From Trichuris trichiura (taxonomy: Eukaryota > Nematoda > Enoplea > Trichinellida > Trichuridae): a DNA stretch of 64,000 nucleotides. The notes under the pieces were generated by a model. It did no database searches, was not told where the DNA came from, and saw nothing but the letters and a program-made list of their open reading frames with translations. Below are positions 1-12,100 of the stretch, one piece after another (position 1 is the stretch's first letter; the number at the start of each line of letters is the position of its first letter). The translations under genes were made by a program, and so were the position numbers. The stretch covers positions 6,820,001 to 6,884,000 of the forward strand of contig JBAJFE010000026.1 of assembly GCA_037903355.1 (NCBI GenBank). The letters are read 5' to 3'.

Positions 1-2307
1 GATTACGGTTTGAATATGCAATAATTATGCTAAAAACAATACAAAATTCAGTAATATAGTCTATTGGTTGTCAAGCAAAGGGAGAAGCGGTCTTTTTTGA
101 GAAAAAACGTTGCGTTGTTAATTGACAGACGAGTTTCCCTAAGTTTCCTTAATTTGCTTTAGTACAGTTAGGACAAGTTGAACAAGTCGTAGTCATCAAG
201 TGATACCTATCGGCATCCGGTTTGAAATGTCGCTTCGCACCGATTGAAGTTGAGTGAATTGATCGATGTGCCCATCGATTTCAATACTGTTGTCAAATAG
301 GCGTCAAAACAGCGAGGCGCAACCACATATGCCCCACCGAATAGCTGTGCCTTCAAGGTACTAACAAGCGTCGTGTCTTAGGCGTAAACAATGATCAGCT
401 CATCCGTTCCATTTTTAGCATCAGTGGAGCTGCTGCTCTTATTTTCATATTGTTTACGCATACTGGAAATGAGGAAAGACGAAATATGTACGACAAATTT
501 AAAATAGCATTGTTTATTATTGTTCTACCACGAAATTCGAGCAGTTTCGTAGGGTGTGACAAAATTCAATTTTCTACGTGAACTAATGATGGACCACTTG
601 TTGTTGCTCTTCGTTTTTAAGCTGTCGAATTCCGATGCACTTAATTTTTAAGTTGGGATTAGCTTTGCTTGTTACGCTTCGCTTTTGCAGCAGCGAGTAA
701 CGACGGCCCCATCGTCACGTCCAACTTGTTTACTATTAGTTAAAGGCGCCTCGAGCTAACCTTGAACACCGCTATTAAGAGACAGCGATGCTTTCTCGGT
801 TTGATTAAGTTGGAATTTTGTAATTGGGTGACATTCGCTGAAGCGCGTAATGCAGTATGGCAAAATCGAGTTTTTGCTATTATTGGACTTTGTAATCAAG
901 CTTGCAGTCTTCGCTCGAAACAGTAATCAATATCTTTTAAAGCCTCCAAGGTAACTCGTGGCTTGGTTGAAGCGAACTATTCTTTCTTCGCTTATTGTTG
1001 GTTATGGTTGAGTTCGTTTTTCAATATTCACTAATGCTTATTGGTCGCATTAGTTAAACAAGCGCCTCTGAGCAATCTAAAGTATAGCCGCAATCGGTGA
1101 TGCTTCATTGTAGCAGATGCTGGCATTTGTACGAGTGCAAATAGTACAAACACTTTGGGCAGTTCAACTTTTATTAAACTCAGTCCTTGAAAAGCGCCTA
1201 ATTCGCTACTTGCTTGACGTTAAGTGCATAGTTGAATTTGGAAATCATTGTTGCCTCTTATTAGATCGTTCAACAATCGCGTTGCCAATTTGGTATAAAA
1301 AATTGCTTTAACTTCGCTTGTTCTCCCGTAAGTTTGTTAAGTTTAAAAGTAGACGAAAAAAACAGCGAACGCGAGCGTGTTCTACCTTTTTAAAATTCTG
1401 TTACGTAACAGTATGCAAAAGTTAAAAGTGTAGGTTCTTCTTCAAAGTTGGACGTAACAAATGCTTTTTCTTTTCTACGGACGCATAAAGTTCTGTTAGC
1501 ATTAATGTATACGGAAGACAACCTGCCTAAGTGTTAAGAGTTTATTTTGTAATTAATTTCAACGTCAGACGTAAGTAATGATTAATAGGCATTACTATTC
1601 TTTCTAACATTAATGTGTTAATAGTTAAAAAGGCGTAAAGTATTTTTCTTACCAACACGATACGTATGTGTGCAATAGGCAAGCTGTCAATATTTGGGAA
1701 CGTACTTCCCGCGTTTCACTTTTGTACGAAACCTGCACATTGCTAAATAAGAAAAGAGAAGAAAATGCGAACAGTGAAGTTTGCTGAATAAGAAACGCTT
1801 AGTTAATAATTACTAGTTGTTAACAGATGCTTTTTATGCATATATTTTCTTTTGCAACGAGTGTGTGCATTTCCGTGGCAAATATTGGTTGCGTATACTG
1901 TGTTAGAGTTTGTTAGAAATTCTTCTATAGCCTTCGGGTCGCAGGCTGTCCTATCTTCAGCTGTGTACGTATAAGCTTCTGAAGGTAGGAAAAATTGGTT
2001 CCTCAAAACTCCGGGATATCTTCTAGTAAACTGTCTACTACAACCGCCTATCTGTGATCTTTTTTGTCCAGCAAATAAATGGTACAATATTAGAATGTCT
2101 TAGCTTGGAGAAAAACTAGAGTTTGTTTATAATATGAAAGAGCGTTTTTCTTTATTCTAAACATTTACTAAGCATTCTGTACAATAGCAGAGAACAAATC
2201 GCCAACGTATTAAATCGAGTCTTCTCACCTTTGCTCCATTCATCCTACAGTAACGACACCTGCGCGACAAAGTGGGTTGTTTTTCATTGTGTTGCCGATT
2301 ATACCTT
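1..2307. other. No gene recognised (AT-rich non-coding)
   Basis: Only short chance reading frames occur here, with no domain, signal peptide, splice-linked frame or repeat I can support. It may be intergenic or intronic to a gene outside the window. Confidence 0.5.
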
Positions 2308-2446
2308 CCTTATATCTTGGCTTTGCCTTAGGTTAGGACGGGAGAGGATAGCCGACAAGAGTGCAAAAATAACTGGTTGCTTTAGGCGTAGAACCTTGTC
2401 GGCTATCATGTTCTGCCCTAGCCTAAGCCTAAGCCAAAATATAAAG
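2308..2446. repeat. Fold-back repeat with telomere-like GCCTAA units
   Basis: Two imperfect inverted arms (about 2308-2362 and 2396-2446) meet at a short centre. The inner arm ends are GATAGCCGACAAG and its complement; the outer ends carry GCCTTAGGTTAG on one side and GCCTAAGCCTAAGCC on the other. No coding capacity. Related sequences recur near 34.2, 48.3, 55.8, 57.1 and 62.4 kb, so this is a dispersed, non-autonomous, MITE-like family. Confidence 0.7.
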
Positions 2447-2524
2447 ACGGCGCTGTTACATAGCAGCGGGAAAACAGCACACTTTGCCCCTTAAGCGTTG
2501 CTGCTTCGTATCTTTTTCGGTAAC

Positions 2525-3209
2525 ACAGTAAAACCTGCTTAATCCGAACCTCCATAATCTGAATCCCTCTCTAAAACGAACTCGTGGGAGAGAGCAATAG
2601 AACGACCGTATACATTAAAGATAATTAGGTTACTTGTGCGAAACGGACAGTCTCTTGGCGGCAGCAGCTATAAGGGCAGTAAACAACCCAACAACGGTCC
2701 TTTCCGTATACGTTAACATAGGCGCAAACCAGCTACGGCTCTGCCGAACCAATCTCGACCAATAAGTTGATTGCAGCAAGGCACCTCGAGACCTACGTTT
2801 CCCCGAATAAACAGGATCATGGATCAACAACTTGATGTGTTTCAATCTGTCCGCATACAACGCAATAATCGGCCGCTAACTCAATTATTTTCGAGTCAAC
2901 AGAGCCGGCTGGAAATTATGAATATGGAAAAATAAGTTCATGGCAGCTATTTCCATGTCGCTTCACGGTCCTGCGTCCACACCATATAAGAAACTGGTTT
3001 CTGCTGGTCAGTCGTTTTTCTTGATCAGATGGATTTTGCTGCCTTCGTTAAGCTATTCACCACTTGCAGAGACTGGCATCACGCTGTAGACGCCAGGAAC
3101 ATGCATCTAAAATTGCATTACCTGCTTTTCTATGGCCTACTGTAAGCCTCCTCCTTAATCTGAACTACCCTCCGCCCTGACGTGTTCGGATTAGGGAGGT
3201 TTTGCTGTA
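2525..3209. mobile_element. Tigger/pogo-type MITE
   Basis: The ends are inverted repeats: ACAGTAAAACCTGCTTAATC at the left, and at the right the complement of ACAGCAAAACCTCCCTAATC. The ACAG-AAAACC-CTAATCCGAAC pattern is typical of pogo/Tigger-like DNA transposons. The 685-bp interior has no transposase, so it would need one in trans. A second copy of the left 170 bp lies at 22709. A clean TA duplication is not visible at these ends. Confidence 0.65.
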
Positions 3210-5159
3210 TTAGCATATAGTTAACCTTGTTCGCAGTCATGCCGATGTCATCAACCCTTTAAAGGAAGATAGCTTTATTGACAAAGACGACTTAGTTATC
3301 AGCGTCAGCTTATTGCATTGTGTATGCCCAAACTGTTCGTATATCGAGAAAAGTCGGCAAGTCGAAGGGAAGAGAATTTTTTAAAAATAAATCCGAAAAT
3401 TTATCATATCAATCTAAGCTCCACTTCTAATGCGTATGCAACATTACTCGTAAGAACGTTTGCCGATTTCGCTTAATAAAGAAATGCCGTAATATGTTTT
3501 TTGAAATCAATGACCTCAATTTCTAAAGTGATGACGTAATTGTCTTTTTACTCAATGGCCCCATTTGCATATGCTATTTTGATACAGTATAAATCTCTCT
3601 TTCTCAAGGAAAAGGCGGATATGCCTTGTTGGAATTGAGTGATGCTGCTTTCAGTGGGCACTTTTACACAGTTGACCAATCGTAAAGCACCTGATTCAAC
3701 CAATCATTGAATTAGCGACTCAACTCGACGACGACGTCGACTTTCATAATTGTCCGCTACATTGGCTGGAAAATGTCCATTCAAAGCCGCTGATGAATAA
3801 GCGTACTTGCTGCTTGATTGCCCTTCTACGTAATAGCGGTGTTGGAAAGTCAATTTTTAAATATAACCGCTAAGCGCACCCACTTGACCGTACAGTTGAC
3901 AGAGCGCCGTATCGATGGTGGGCGATTGGTTAATTGCCGATATTTGAAGTTTTCGCCCATTGCTAATTTAGCCTCTCACTCTCCATAGCGCCTACGCGCG
4001 CGCGCCCAACGTTTTTAACCTTGTGCGAACAAGTTGAACAGGTGCGTGCGTGACCGGTTGAGTTGACCTTCTTTTTCATCGTTTATATGCTTTTGGCATT
4101 TTTCTGTTATCGATAAGATTGGACGGCATTTACCTTGCTTGCCATTTTTAATCAGTTGCGCTTTTGAAGTGACAACGTGAGATTGTTAGTTTCGATAAGC
4201 TCGTCTTGCAACGCGTCCTTTAACCGTCGCGATGGCTACAAATGGAATTCTGCCGTCATTTTCACCAGTAGGTGTTCTTTATAAACTTGCATAATGACAA
4301 GGGGCTTTATTTTGTCAAACGTAGCATTGTAGAAGTTGTAAAGTTCGTTTGTCTTGTCTCTTCGTGGACAACAGCTCGAAAAACTCTTGTTGATCTGTAG
4401 TTACTTCCAACCTTCCAAATAGGGACGAGATTTGTTGACCATATTGGGCGGAACTAATTGTCTCCATGCCAACAGCCTTATTTGGCAATCTTGGTTACGC
4501 CCGCTAGTCGCATTATGTGATTGACAGCGCTAATGGAGTTAAAGAATAATGACTTAACGTTTTAAATTATAAAATTATGATTAATGTTTTCCCGCCTGAC
4601 ACAACGTTGTGCTAACGAGTGTGAGGCTCGACAACCATTAAGCCGTTATGGTTAATGTGTTACTTCGATTCGTTCGCAAAAGATGACGCGTTGTCCGTAT
4701 GCAAATTTTTTTTTAAATTTAAAATTTAAACCGCTTATATTCAGCTAAGGCGCACTGTTCCCGCTTGCTCGTAGCTTTTTAGCTACCAGACGCCCAAATT
4801 TGGAAGAAGTACGCCATTAACACTTTGCCTAAGGCCGAAGGGGTTCTTCTTTTTACTTTCAAAGCAACATTTAAATAGCTTATGCAAATTTGGCCTTTTC
4901 GTCAAAGACATATTGAAGCAGCGTACTTATTTTACTAATAAAACTGCTTGTCAATATGATTACTAAGTCTGCTGTTGGAGCAGAGGCAATTCAATTATCA
5001 TTAGCGTTTTAAAAGTTAACTAGTTAAGGCTGAGGCGTGTTGTTCTTTTGAATTCGCGCTGCGTATTTACGAGATTTCGAACGGAATTTATTCGAACGGA
5101 AAATCGTGTCGACTTTGTTCGAACGAACGGCGGATTACTTTCCGAAATGGATTTTATCC
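3210..5159. other. No gene recognised
   Basis: No open frame with convincing splice sites or domains. A short alternating CG run (near 3990) and AT-rich segments are the only compositional features I see. Confidence 0.45.
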
Positions 5160-5235
5160 TTTTTTTGGCTTCTTTTTGTACGGATTTTCTATGCCCCGTT
5201 GAAAAAAAAACTTTTATTAATAAACTGTCCGTAGC

Positions 5236-5264
5236 TTTCGGGTCCGAACTTGACCCGTCATCAG
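5236..5264 (-). ncRNA. Hammerhead-ribozyme-like core (left palindrome arm)
   Basis: Mirror copy of the core at 5293-5321, read on the minus strand: CTGATGA (5264-5258), stem II GGGTC/GACCC and GAAA (5239-5236). Confidence 0.5.
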
Positions 5265-5292
5265 CGGTCTAAGGATACGTCATCCTAGACCG

Positions 5293-5321
5293 CTGATGAC
5301 GGGTCAAGTTCGGACCCGAAA
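5293..5321 (+). ncRNA. Hammerhead-ribozyme-like core (right palindrome arm)
   Basis: CTGATGA at 5293-5299, a C, then stem II GGGTC (5301-5305) pairing with GACCC (5313-5317), then GAAA at 5318-5321. This CUGANGA-stem-GAAA layout is the conserved hammerhead core and is known from Penelope-like element termini. Stems I and III are not convincingly resolved by eye. Confidence 0.5.
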
Positions 5322-5396
5322 GCTACGGACAGTTTATTAATAAAAGTTTTTTTTCAACGGGACATAGAAAATCCGTACAAAAAGAAGCCAAAAAAT

Positions 5397-8300
5397 GAAA
5401 TTATTTGGTCCCGTACGAAGACACTACATCTTCAAAATGGATTTTATCCTTTCCCAATTAGCCTTTTGTCTCGTCGGTCTTTTAGGGGCTTCAAAGGTTG
5501 ACTGTCGTTTGAATTTCTGTCTTCATGCTTTTTTTGATTGTAGAAATTCTTTTTTCCAAACCTACAACCAACACGCTTGGCCTGGTTGCAGCTTATGGCT
5601 GCGACCTCAAAAAGTTGTTGTTTCCACCTTTTTTGCTTGTTTTTTGGTTTAAATGACGTCATGGTGAGTTGGATTTGTTTTGCTTTGAAGCAGCTCGTCT
5701 CCGTCAGCTAATTGAACTTTTTTTTCGTAAAGCGACGAAGGGGAAAAGCTATTCAGTCGAAGTTGTGTACGCAAACGCTTTGGGGAATTTTCCTAAGCGT
5801 TCGAGTTATTTTTTTGACATCATAAACGACGGTATTCACCCCAATAACGAAAGAAATGTGTTGTTTTTTCTTGAGGGTGAATTTGCATAATGAATATTAC
5901 TATTTTTTCTTACGGTAACTAACAACCTTTGTTTCATTAAATGGACCTGCCAAACAGTTCAATTTGAATGAATAGCCGCTTGGCTATTATTCTACGATCG
6001 ATAAGGTGCCGTGGACAATTATCGAAAATGGCTGCGGTAAATTATTTCATTATGCCAACAATTTATAGCTGATTGTTTGCTCCAAGTTGCCGTCTTCTTC
6101 TCTTTTTTCTAATAGTCGACTCGCGACAGCAGATGTAATGGTAAACCTGAACGCGAGGCTCATTTTTCCCGACGCAGCTACGAGCTTTTGCCAGTTTGAA
6201 AACTGGCCTTTGTTTGCATTGGTAAAATAGGTTTCGAACTAGGCTAACAGGCGAAAATTCGCTACGCATTCAATGGGGCGTTTACTTTGCTCAACGAGAG
6301 GGCTTTGCCCGCAATTCAGTTCCAAAACGCGCGTCGGCTTGAGGGGTTCGCAAATTTTTTAATGCACCCATCGCCGACCTTACTGTTGTCATTGCGAATG
6401 AACCGAAGCGCGGCGCACGCGCGAAACAGGAGCACATTTTTTCCCTTTCAATTAAGTTCCAACTAAGTACGCGCATTTCAAAAATTTGCTTCGGCCATTA
6501 GCGTCCTATTCGTACGTGTTTTTACGAACGATTTCTAATGGACGCAATTCTACAAGAGTTCAACGTTCAGCCGTCCAATGGGATCACTGTACGCCATTTC
6601 GACGGGTTGTCGTCGTCGTCACCCATTAAGGATATGCTAACTTCCGTCTTCCATTATTGCGCCCGCTACGTTCAATTGGCGTCAAATAGGCCATTTTGAA
6701 TAACAGTCTGAAGATGACGTCAGCAGACGGTTCGATATAGTTTTTTTTCAACCAAATCGCCCTTTCTGACCTCGCTCGCAAAGTAGCTCCTTTCGGCGTC
6801 AAATCGTCTTGATTAGGTAAGCGCATTTTTTCGTTTCTCACCTGAAAAATTCGTTCGGACGTTGACGAAATGGACAGTTGCCATTAGGGGGCCAATGAAA
6901 AAATGCTCTTTCGATTGTTGTCCATTCACCTTCACCATTGAGAGATCTACACCAATGGGTGTAGGATAAATCACTCCATTCAGTAATCGCTCGTCCAGTT
7001 GTAAGAACCGTTCGCAAGAACGCTTAGATGAGTATATGCAAATTTCAAAGTAACACTTCTTGGCATGTAAGCTGAAAAAATTTGCACAGGTAGGTTGCTT
7101 ATATGCAAATAATTTGCTTTGTCTGGATTGGTTGGTTGGCGGGCGTAAATTCTTGAATGGCGGTCAAATTCCGTGCATTAAAGCGAGTTGGAAAACGGTT
7201 GACCGGATCCTTCGTCGTTGCCGTCTTCGACTCGTCATCTTGTCGTCATCAAGAATGCGCCCGCTTGAAAAATCTGTTCGTCCGGCTCGCTTCAGTACGT
7301 GGTCGTCGTCAATCGATCGTCCGTTGAGTTCATTTGAAAAGTTGTCAATGACTCAACCGTAACTTTTCGCACCTTTGCCAACGGACGACATTTGCCTTGC
7401 GGGGTGTCCCGTTGAGGACGAAGGACTCTTACGTGCGCAATGTCAGCCTTAAAAAGGAAAACTCGTTGACGTTGTCGCCGTGATTCACATTGAATTCCAA
7501 TGTTATCTATTTAACTACTTTTCTTTGACAGCTGCTGCTTCAGACGTACTCATTCAGTGCGCACACGGTGTCTTCTTCTTCATCTTCAACGTCGCTCAAC
7601 GGTGAACATTCCTTAATGATTATGTTATTGTTGTTGGCAGGCTGCTTGTTTCTACATCTTTTCGCCTACCGAGCAAGAGCGGGACGCCTGAATTCAAAAT
7701 GCGCGTGCCCATTCACATCCCTGCCGATGCGTATACATATTTTATTAATACTTTTTAGTAGTAGGCATTTCTTCGCGCGCCAACTGCGTGAGGCGTCTAA
7801 AGAACCTTAATGGAAAGATATCATCGTAAGTTGCCGTTTCGTAGTCGGCCGTCCATTCAGTTCGGCGCGCTCAATGAATGACCTTGCCTATGAACCATTT
7901 CTTAACCTTTTCCCTTCCTTGACCATTAGCATCGATCTTCGCCGCGTCCGTAGGGTTGTCTTGTGGCCATTTGCTCACTTGAAGTTTCGTTCAAATTGGT
8001 CTGCCGCCGTTATGGGGCGCATTAATAAATTTTTTTGAATGGGCAAAAAAGTTGTCTCCCGTTTACGCGCGGGCGCTGATTGCGTTAGCTCTCCGCCGAC
8101 CCGCACGTACACTCCGTGCGGTCAAAGGGGAATTCAACGGGCGCGTTAGGCATTGGGGAATTTTTGCTCGGTGAACGTGTCGAATAACTTGGAATCGACC
8201 CGTCGCCAATTGTCGAGCTAGTTGGTATCCGGTTAACTTTGTCATATTATTATCGTCGTCATTTTGCTGTCGTCAATGGCGGCTTAAAATTGCGCGGGCG

Positions 8301-8970
8301 TTATTGGCCGACTTCAACGTTGAGTCGAGAATTTTCGAAATTGACTCAGCTCTGCCGATTCGTTCCATTTAGCACTGAGCATTAAATCCAATGGTTCTTT
8401 TGGTCGTCTTCGAACTTTGCTAATTGCTTAGCCGCCGTTGTTCCTTAACGTCTCGACACGCGGAGTCGCCTTTTCCGTATGTAAATATTGCTTCAAGTTT
8501 ACTCATTCAGTCGACTGTGTTGGCTGTCATTCACTCGATCTATCTTGCTGATGGGTGCCGGTGGTCGCAGATGAATTAATTTTTTGCCCTGAAAAGTATT
8601 TCATTAAAAGTCAACCTCCTTAAATGGTTGTATGTCAACTTATCATAATGTTTATTACCGATTGGTTTACAGAAACTTATGTGCGACGTCCAACTGTTAC
8701 GTCATTGGGTAGCAATGTGTCTCTCTCCTTCAGGCTGTCGTCAAATTATAAGTTCCCAGTGGAACAGTGGAGGCGTGAAAGTTTTTTCACTCCAGACAGG
8801 TGCTTTTACGAGTGCTTCTAAATAGACTGCGTAGGTGGTGCTTTGTTGCGATAGTAGATTCAATTAGGTATTCAGCCATATAGATTAACTTTGCGTTTTT
8901 CCCCTCTCTCCGTCTTCTTTTCGTTCTTTCAGTAGAATGCGGCCGTTTCTAAGGATACGAAGATTATAGA
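5397..8970. other. No gene recognised upstream of pyruvate kinase
   Basis: Several short frames open here, but none shows a domain or an exon-intron chain. The 3' part presumably includes the promoter and 5' untranslated region of the pyruvate kinase gene. Confidence 0.4.
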
Positions 8971-9172
8971 ATGAACAGGGGCGTATTGACGGAGCAAGAT
9001 TACGTTCGTTTTATCCACAGAGTGCTTCGAAACTTAGAACTCTTCGTACCGACTCACTTTATCGACAGCTATGCAATTGAAGAGGTGTACATCCATTGTA
9101 TGAGTTCAATTTTGAGGATGACTGATTGGTTCGCGATAAAGTTTTTAAAATGATTTCCTTCTCTACTCTTAG

Positions 9173-12100
9173 ACGTCGATTGTTGGTTCAATTGACCGAG
9201 AAGCGGATGACAAAATAACCACGTTGAATCCGGAAAGAATAGCGGCCAAAAAAAGAATGTTTCGCCGGTTAACAATCGACGAGGAGCGCTCGGGCACCTA
9301 CTATCGTCAGGAGCAAATGGGCACCAAGCAAGACAAGAAAACCCTTTTGGAACACCTATGCAACCTGAGTATTGAAGAGCCGGTGATCCCGGTGCGCAAA
9401 ACAGGCATTATATGCACCATTGGTACGCGTTTGTCCGCCGACTACCTTTTATTCATAGTACTTTCAAGGGCCCGCCTCGAGGTCAGTAGATATGCTGGTC
9501 AAGATGATGGTCAATGGAATGAACATTGCCCGATTGAACTTTTCGCACGGCTCGCACGAGGTGAGAGTGAAAGTTCAATCCATTAACCTAATAAGGAAAA
9601 CTTTGGCCATTGCCCTGTCGGCCATTGAAGTGGCCGAATTTCGATCTTTCCTCTTTACTTGCCAAGCGAAGATGGGCGATATTGAAAAATGCTGTTCGAT
9701 TATTTTCCGTCTTGACGAGACGGCGCGGCGAGCGATGTCGACCACTTTTTCATGCTTAAAAAGAAGGCTTAGCTTATTCTCGCTGATATAGCACCGTCTA
9801 TCTTCTATTGGCTAGTTTCCAATAAGGCTACGAATCATAGTTGTCGAAATGACGCCATTTCGCCTACGTGTGTCGTCATGTAGGCCGGCAAACACGCGAA
9901 GAGTTCAACTTTTTAAAACTATATATGCTAGACAATATCTTTAACGTTTTACGAATGTCCGTGCAGTCAACGTTCGTTCGCTTTTGATGTCCTTGCCAGT
10001 GTGCGGAGAGAAGTTCTTTGAACTTTTTGAGGATTCTTGTTCATCTCCACGCTTTTAGGTTGCGCCTGGCGGTAGCAAATGAGCGCGGCCCATTTGCTAC
10101 CGCCTGAGAGAACACGGGCATTTTTTCTACCTTTTTTTTCTAAAAATAATTTCTTTAAGAGCTTTCGGCATTTGAGTAAGTCTGAAGTTCCAATTACGAG
10201 ACGACTGGAGGAAAGTTGCTTCGCAGCCTATTACCAACCATTTCCGCTTTGAGATTTTCCATTTCGTTTGGTCTTCGGCTGCCCTGGTGGCAGTAAGATT
10301 CGCGGATCAATAAGCTTTCTAAAAAGCTTGCCAATCAGCGGTTTTAACAAACTTGTTACGCGGGAAGTAATGAAGCTTCAAGAAAAGTAGCTTAGTTTCG
10401 CGAGGACGCCTTTAGACTTTATTTTATTTTCTTGACTGGCTTAATAATGAAAGTGGAATGCGCGGTCGCGTTCTTGAAAAGTCAGGTTAACAGCTTTGCT
10501 ACGCAGTGCTTTTTAATGATGCGCAGGTTGTTTGAATCATACGGTATGTTAGTTGTTTTCTCCGTCGCAACGCGAAGGTTCTAAATTGACGGCGTCTGGA
10601 CGTATAAAGTTTAACGCCGCTTCAGCATACCCTAAAGCAATTTTTAGTATCAAACAGAAGGTTAAGTCTAAACATTTTTGCGTCAAAACGTCCTCGCGTC
10701 GTAACGGTCATGTCCAGTTGGACGCGGCGGCGCTTCATTGGCTGCATTGTTCATTTTTGCTTTTTTTTATTTGGCAAGAAGAAAAATAAAATGCGCGTAC
10801 TGTACACTTGAGAGTCTGCTAACTGATTCGCAGGTTGGCGCTAATGCGATAAAGTGCGCAATTTGAAAAATTTTCAGTACCACGCGGAAACTATTGAGAA
10901 CATCCACGCGGCGGTCGGATGCTTCAATGAGCCTCGGGTGGTCGCCATCGCCTTGGATACGAAGGGACCCGAAATACGCACCGGAGTGTTTGCCTCGGTT
11001 AGCTATTGACAAATCATTGTTATCAAAAGGTGAATGCTTTTTTTTCTAAACAAAAAGGGCGTTGATTCAGAGAAGGATTTGAAAAAAGGCGAAAAGTTGC
11101 GTTTGACAACGGACGACAAGTACCAGGAAGCGTCTACGGAGTCTTTAGTCTACGTCGACTATAAGAACATAACATCAGTGCTGAGCGTAGGTTCCAGAGT
11201 CTTCATCGACGATGGTTTGATCAGTTTGAAAGTGGTCTCCGTCGGTAGGAATATCGAAGCACCTTGGACGACCTACGCTGAGGGTGTTTTCTCATTTCAG
11301 GTTCCGACTATTTGGATTGCGTGGTAGAAAATGGAGGTAAGCTCGGCAATCGCAAAGGCGTCAACCTGCCCGGTGCAATAGTGGATCTGCCCGCCGTGTC
11401 CGAAAAGGACATTCGGGATTTGCAATTCGCCATCAAAAATGACGTAAGCCTTTGTGTCGCTATGCAAGCGTGGATCAGCGCTTTTTTGTTCAACTTTAGG
11501 TGGACATAATTTTCGCGTCGTTCATTCGCAATGCCGAGGGCGTCAAAGCCATAAGAAAAGTGTTGGGCGAAGCCGGGCAGCACATAAAGGTGGTTTCCAA
11601 AATTGAGAACCAAGAGGGCGTTGCCAAGTGTGATCCCTTAAGCTTTCCTCGTTCCTTCAGCCCTTCTATTTGCCCCTTTTCAGCGCTGACGAAATTATAC
11701 AAGCCTCCGACGGAATCATGGTAGCTCGAGGAGATTTGGGCATTGAAATTCCGCCTGAAAAAGTGTTCATTGCCCAAAAGGCGATCATCGCCAAATGCAA
11801 AGTAGCCGGCAAACCGGTCATCTGTGCCACTCAGATGTTGGAGTCTATGATTTACAAACCTCGACCAACGCGGGCCGAGAGCAGCGACATTGCTAACGCC
11901 GTTTTGGATGGCGCCGATTGCGTCATGCTGTCCGGAGAAACAGCCAAGGGCGCATATCCATTGGAGGCTGTCCAAATCATGCACGAGGTACGCACCAGTG
12001 TCTTCAAGTAACAGCTAAGAACAGACCATTTCCAAATGCGCGTTAGCGTTTAGGCTTTGCTTTTTAAAGACCATTTCATCCAGCTAAAAGCTTGCATTAA

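Larger units (their letters stand above)
5160..5396. repeat. Near-perfect palindrome, about 115-bp arms
   Basis: The left arm (5160-5276) and right arm (5282-5396) are reverse complements with few mismatches, around a 5-base centre at 5277-5281. Each arm contains a hammerhead-like core, so one is present on each strand. The arms also share GTTTATTAATAAA and an oligo-A/T tract. It looks like two copies of the same retroelement terminus joined tail to tail or head to head. It does not match the other Penelope termini outside the ribozyme core. Confidence 0.8.

Noticed and set aside
5395..5652. 85-codon frame with a signal-peptide-like, Cys-containing product
   Set aside because: It begins at the edge of the palindrome and shares its repeated ATGGATTTTATCC block; no splice or polyadenylation support.
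8971..9153. 60-codon ATG frame just upstream of pyruvate kinase
   Set aside because: Could supply a first coding exon (splice at 9084 keeps frame) but gives an N-terminus unlike the family; mentioned only as an alternative start.
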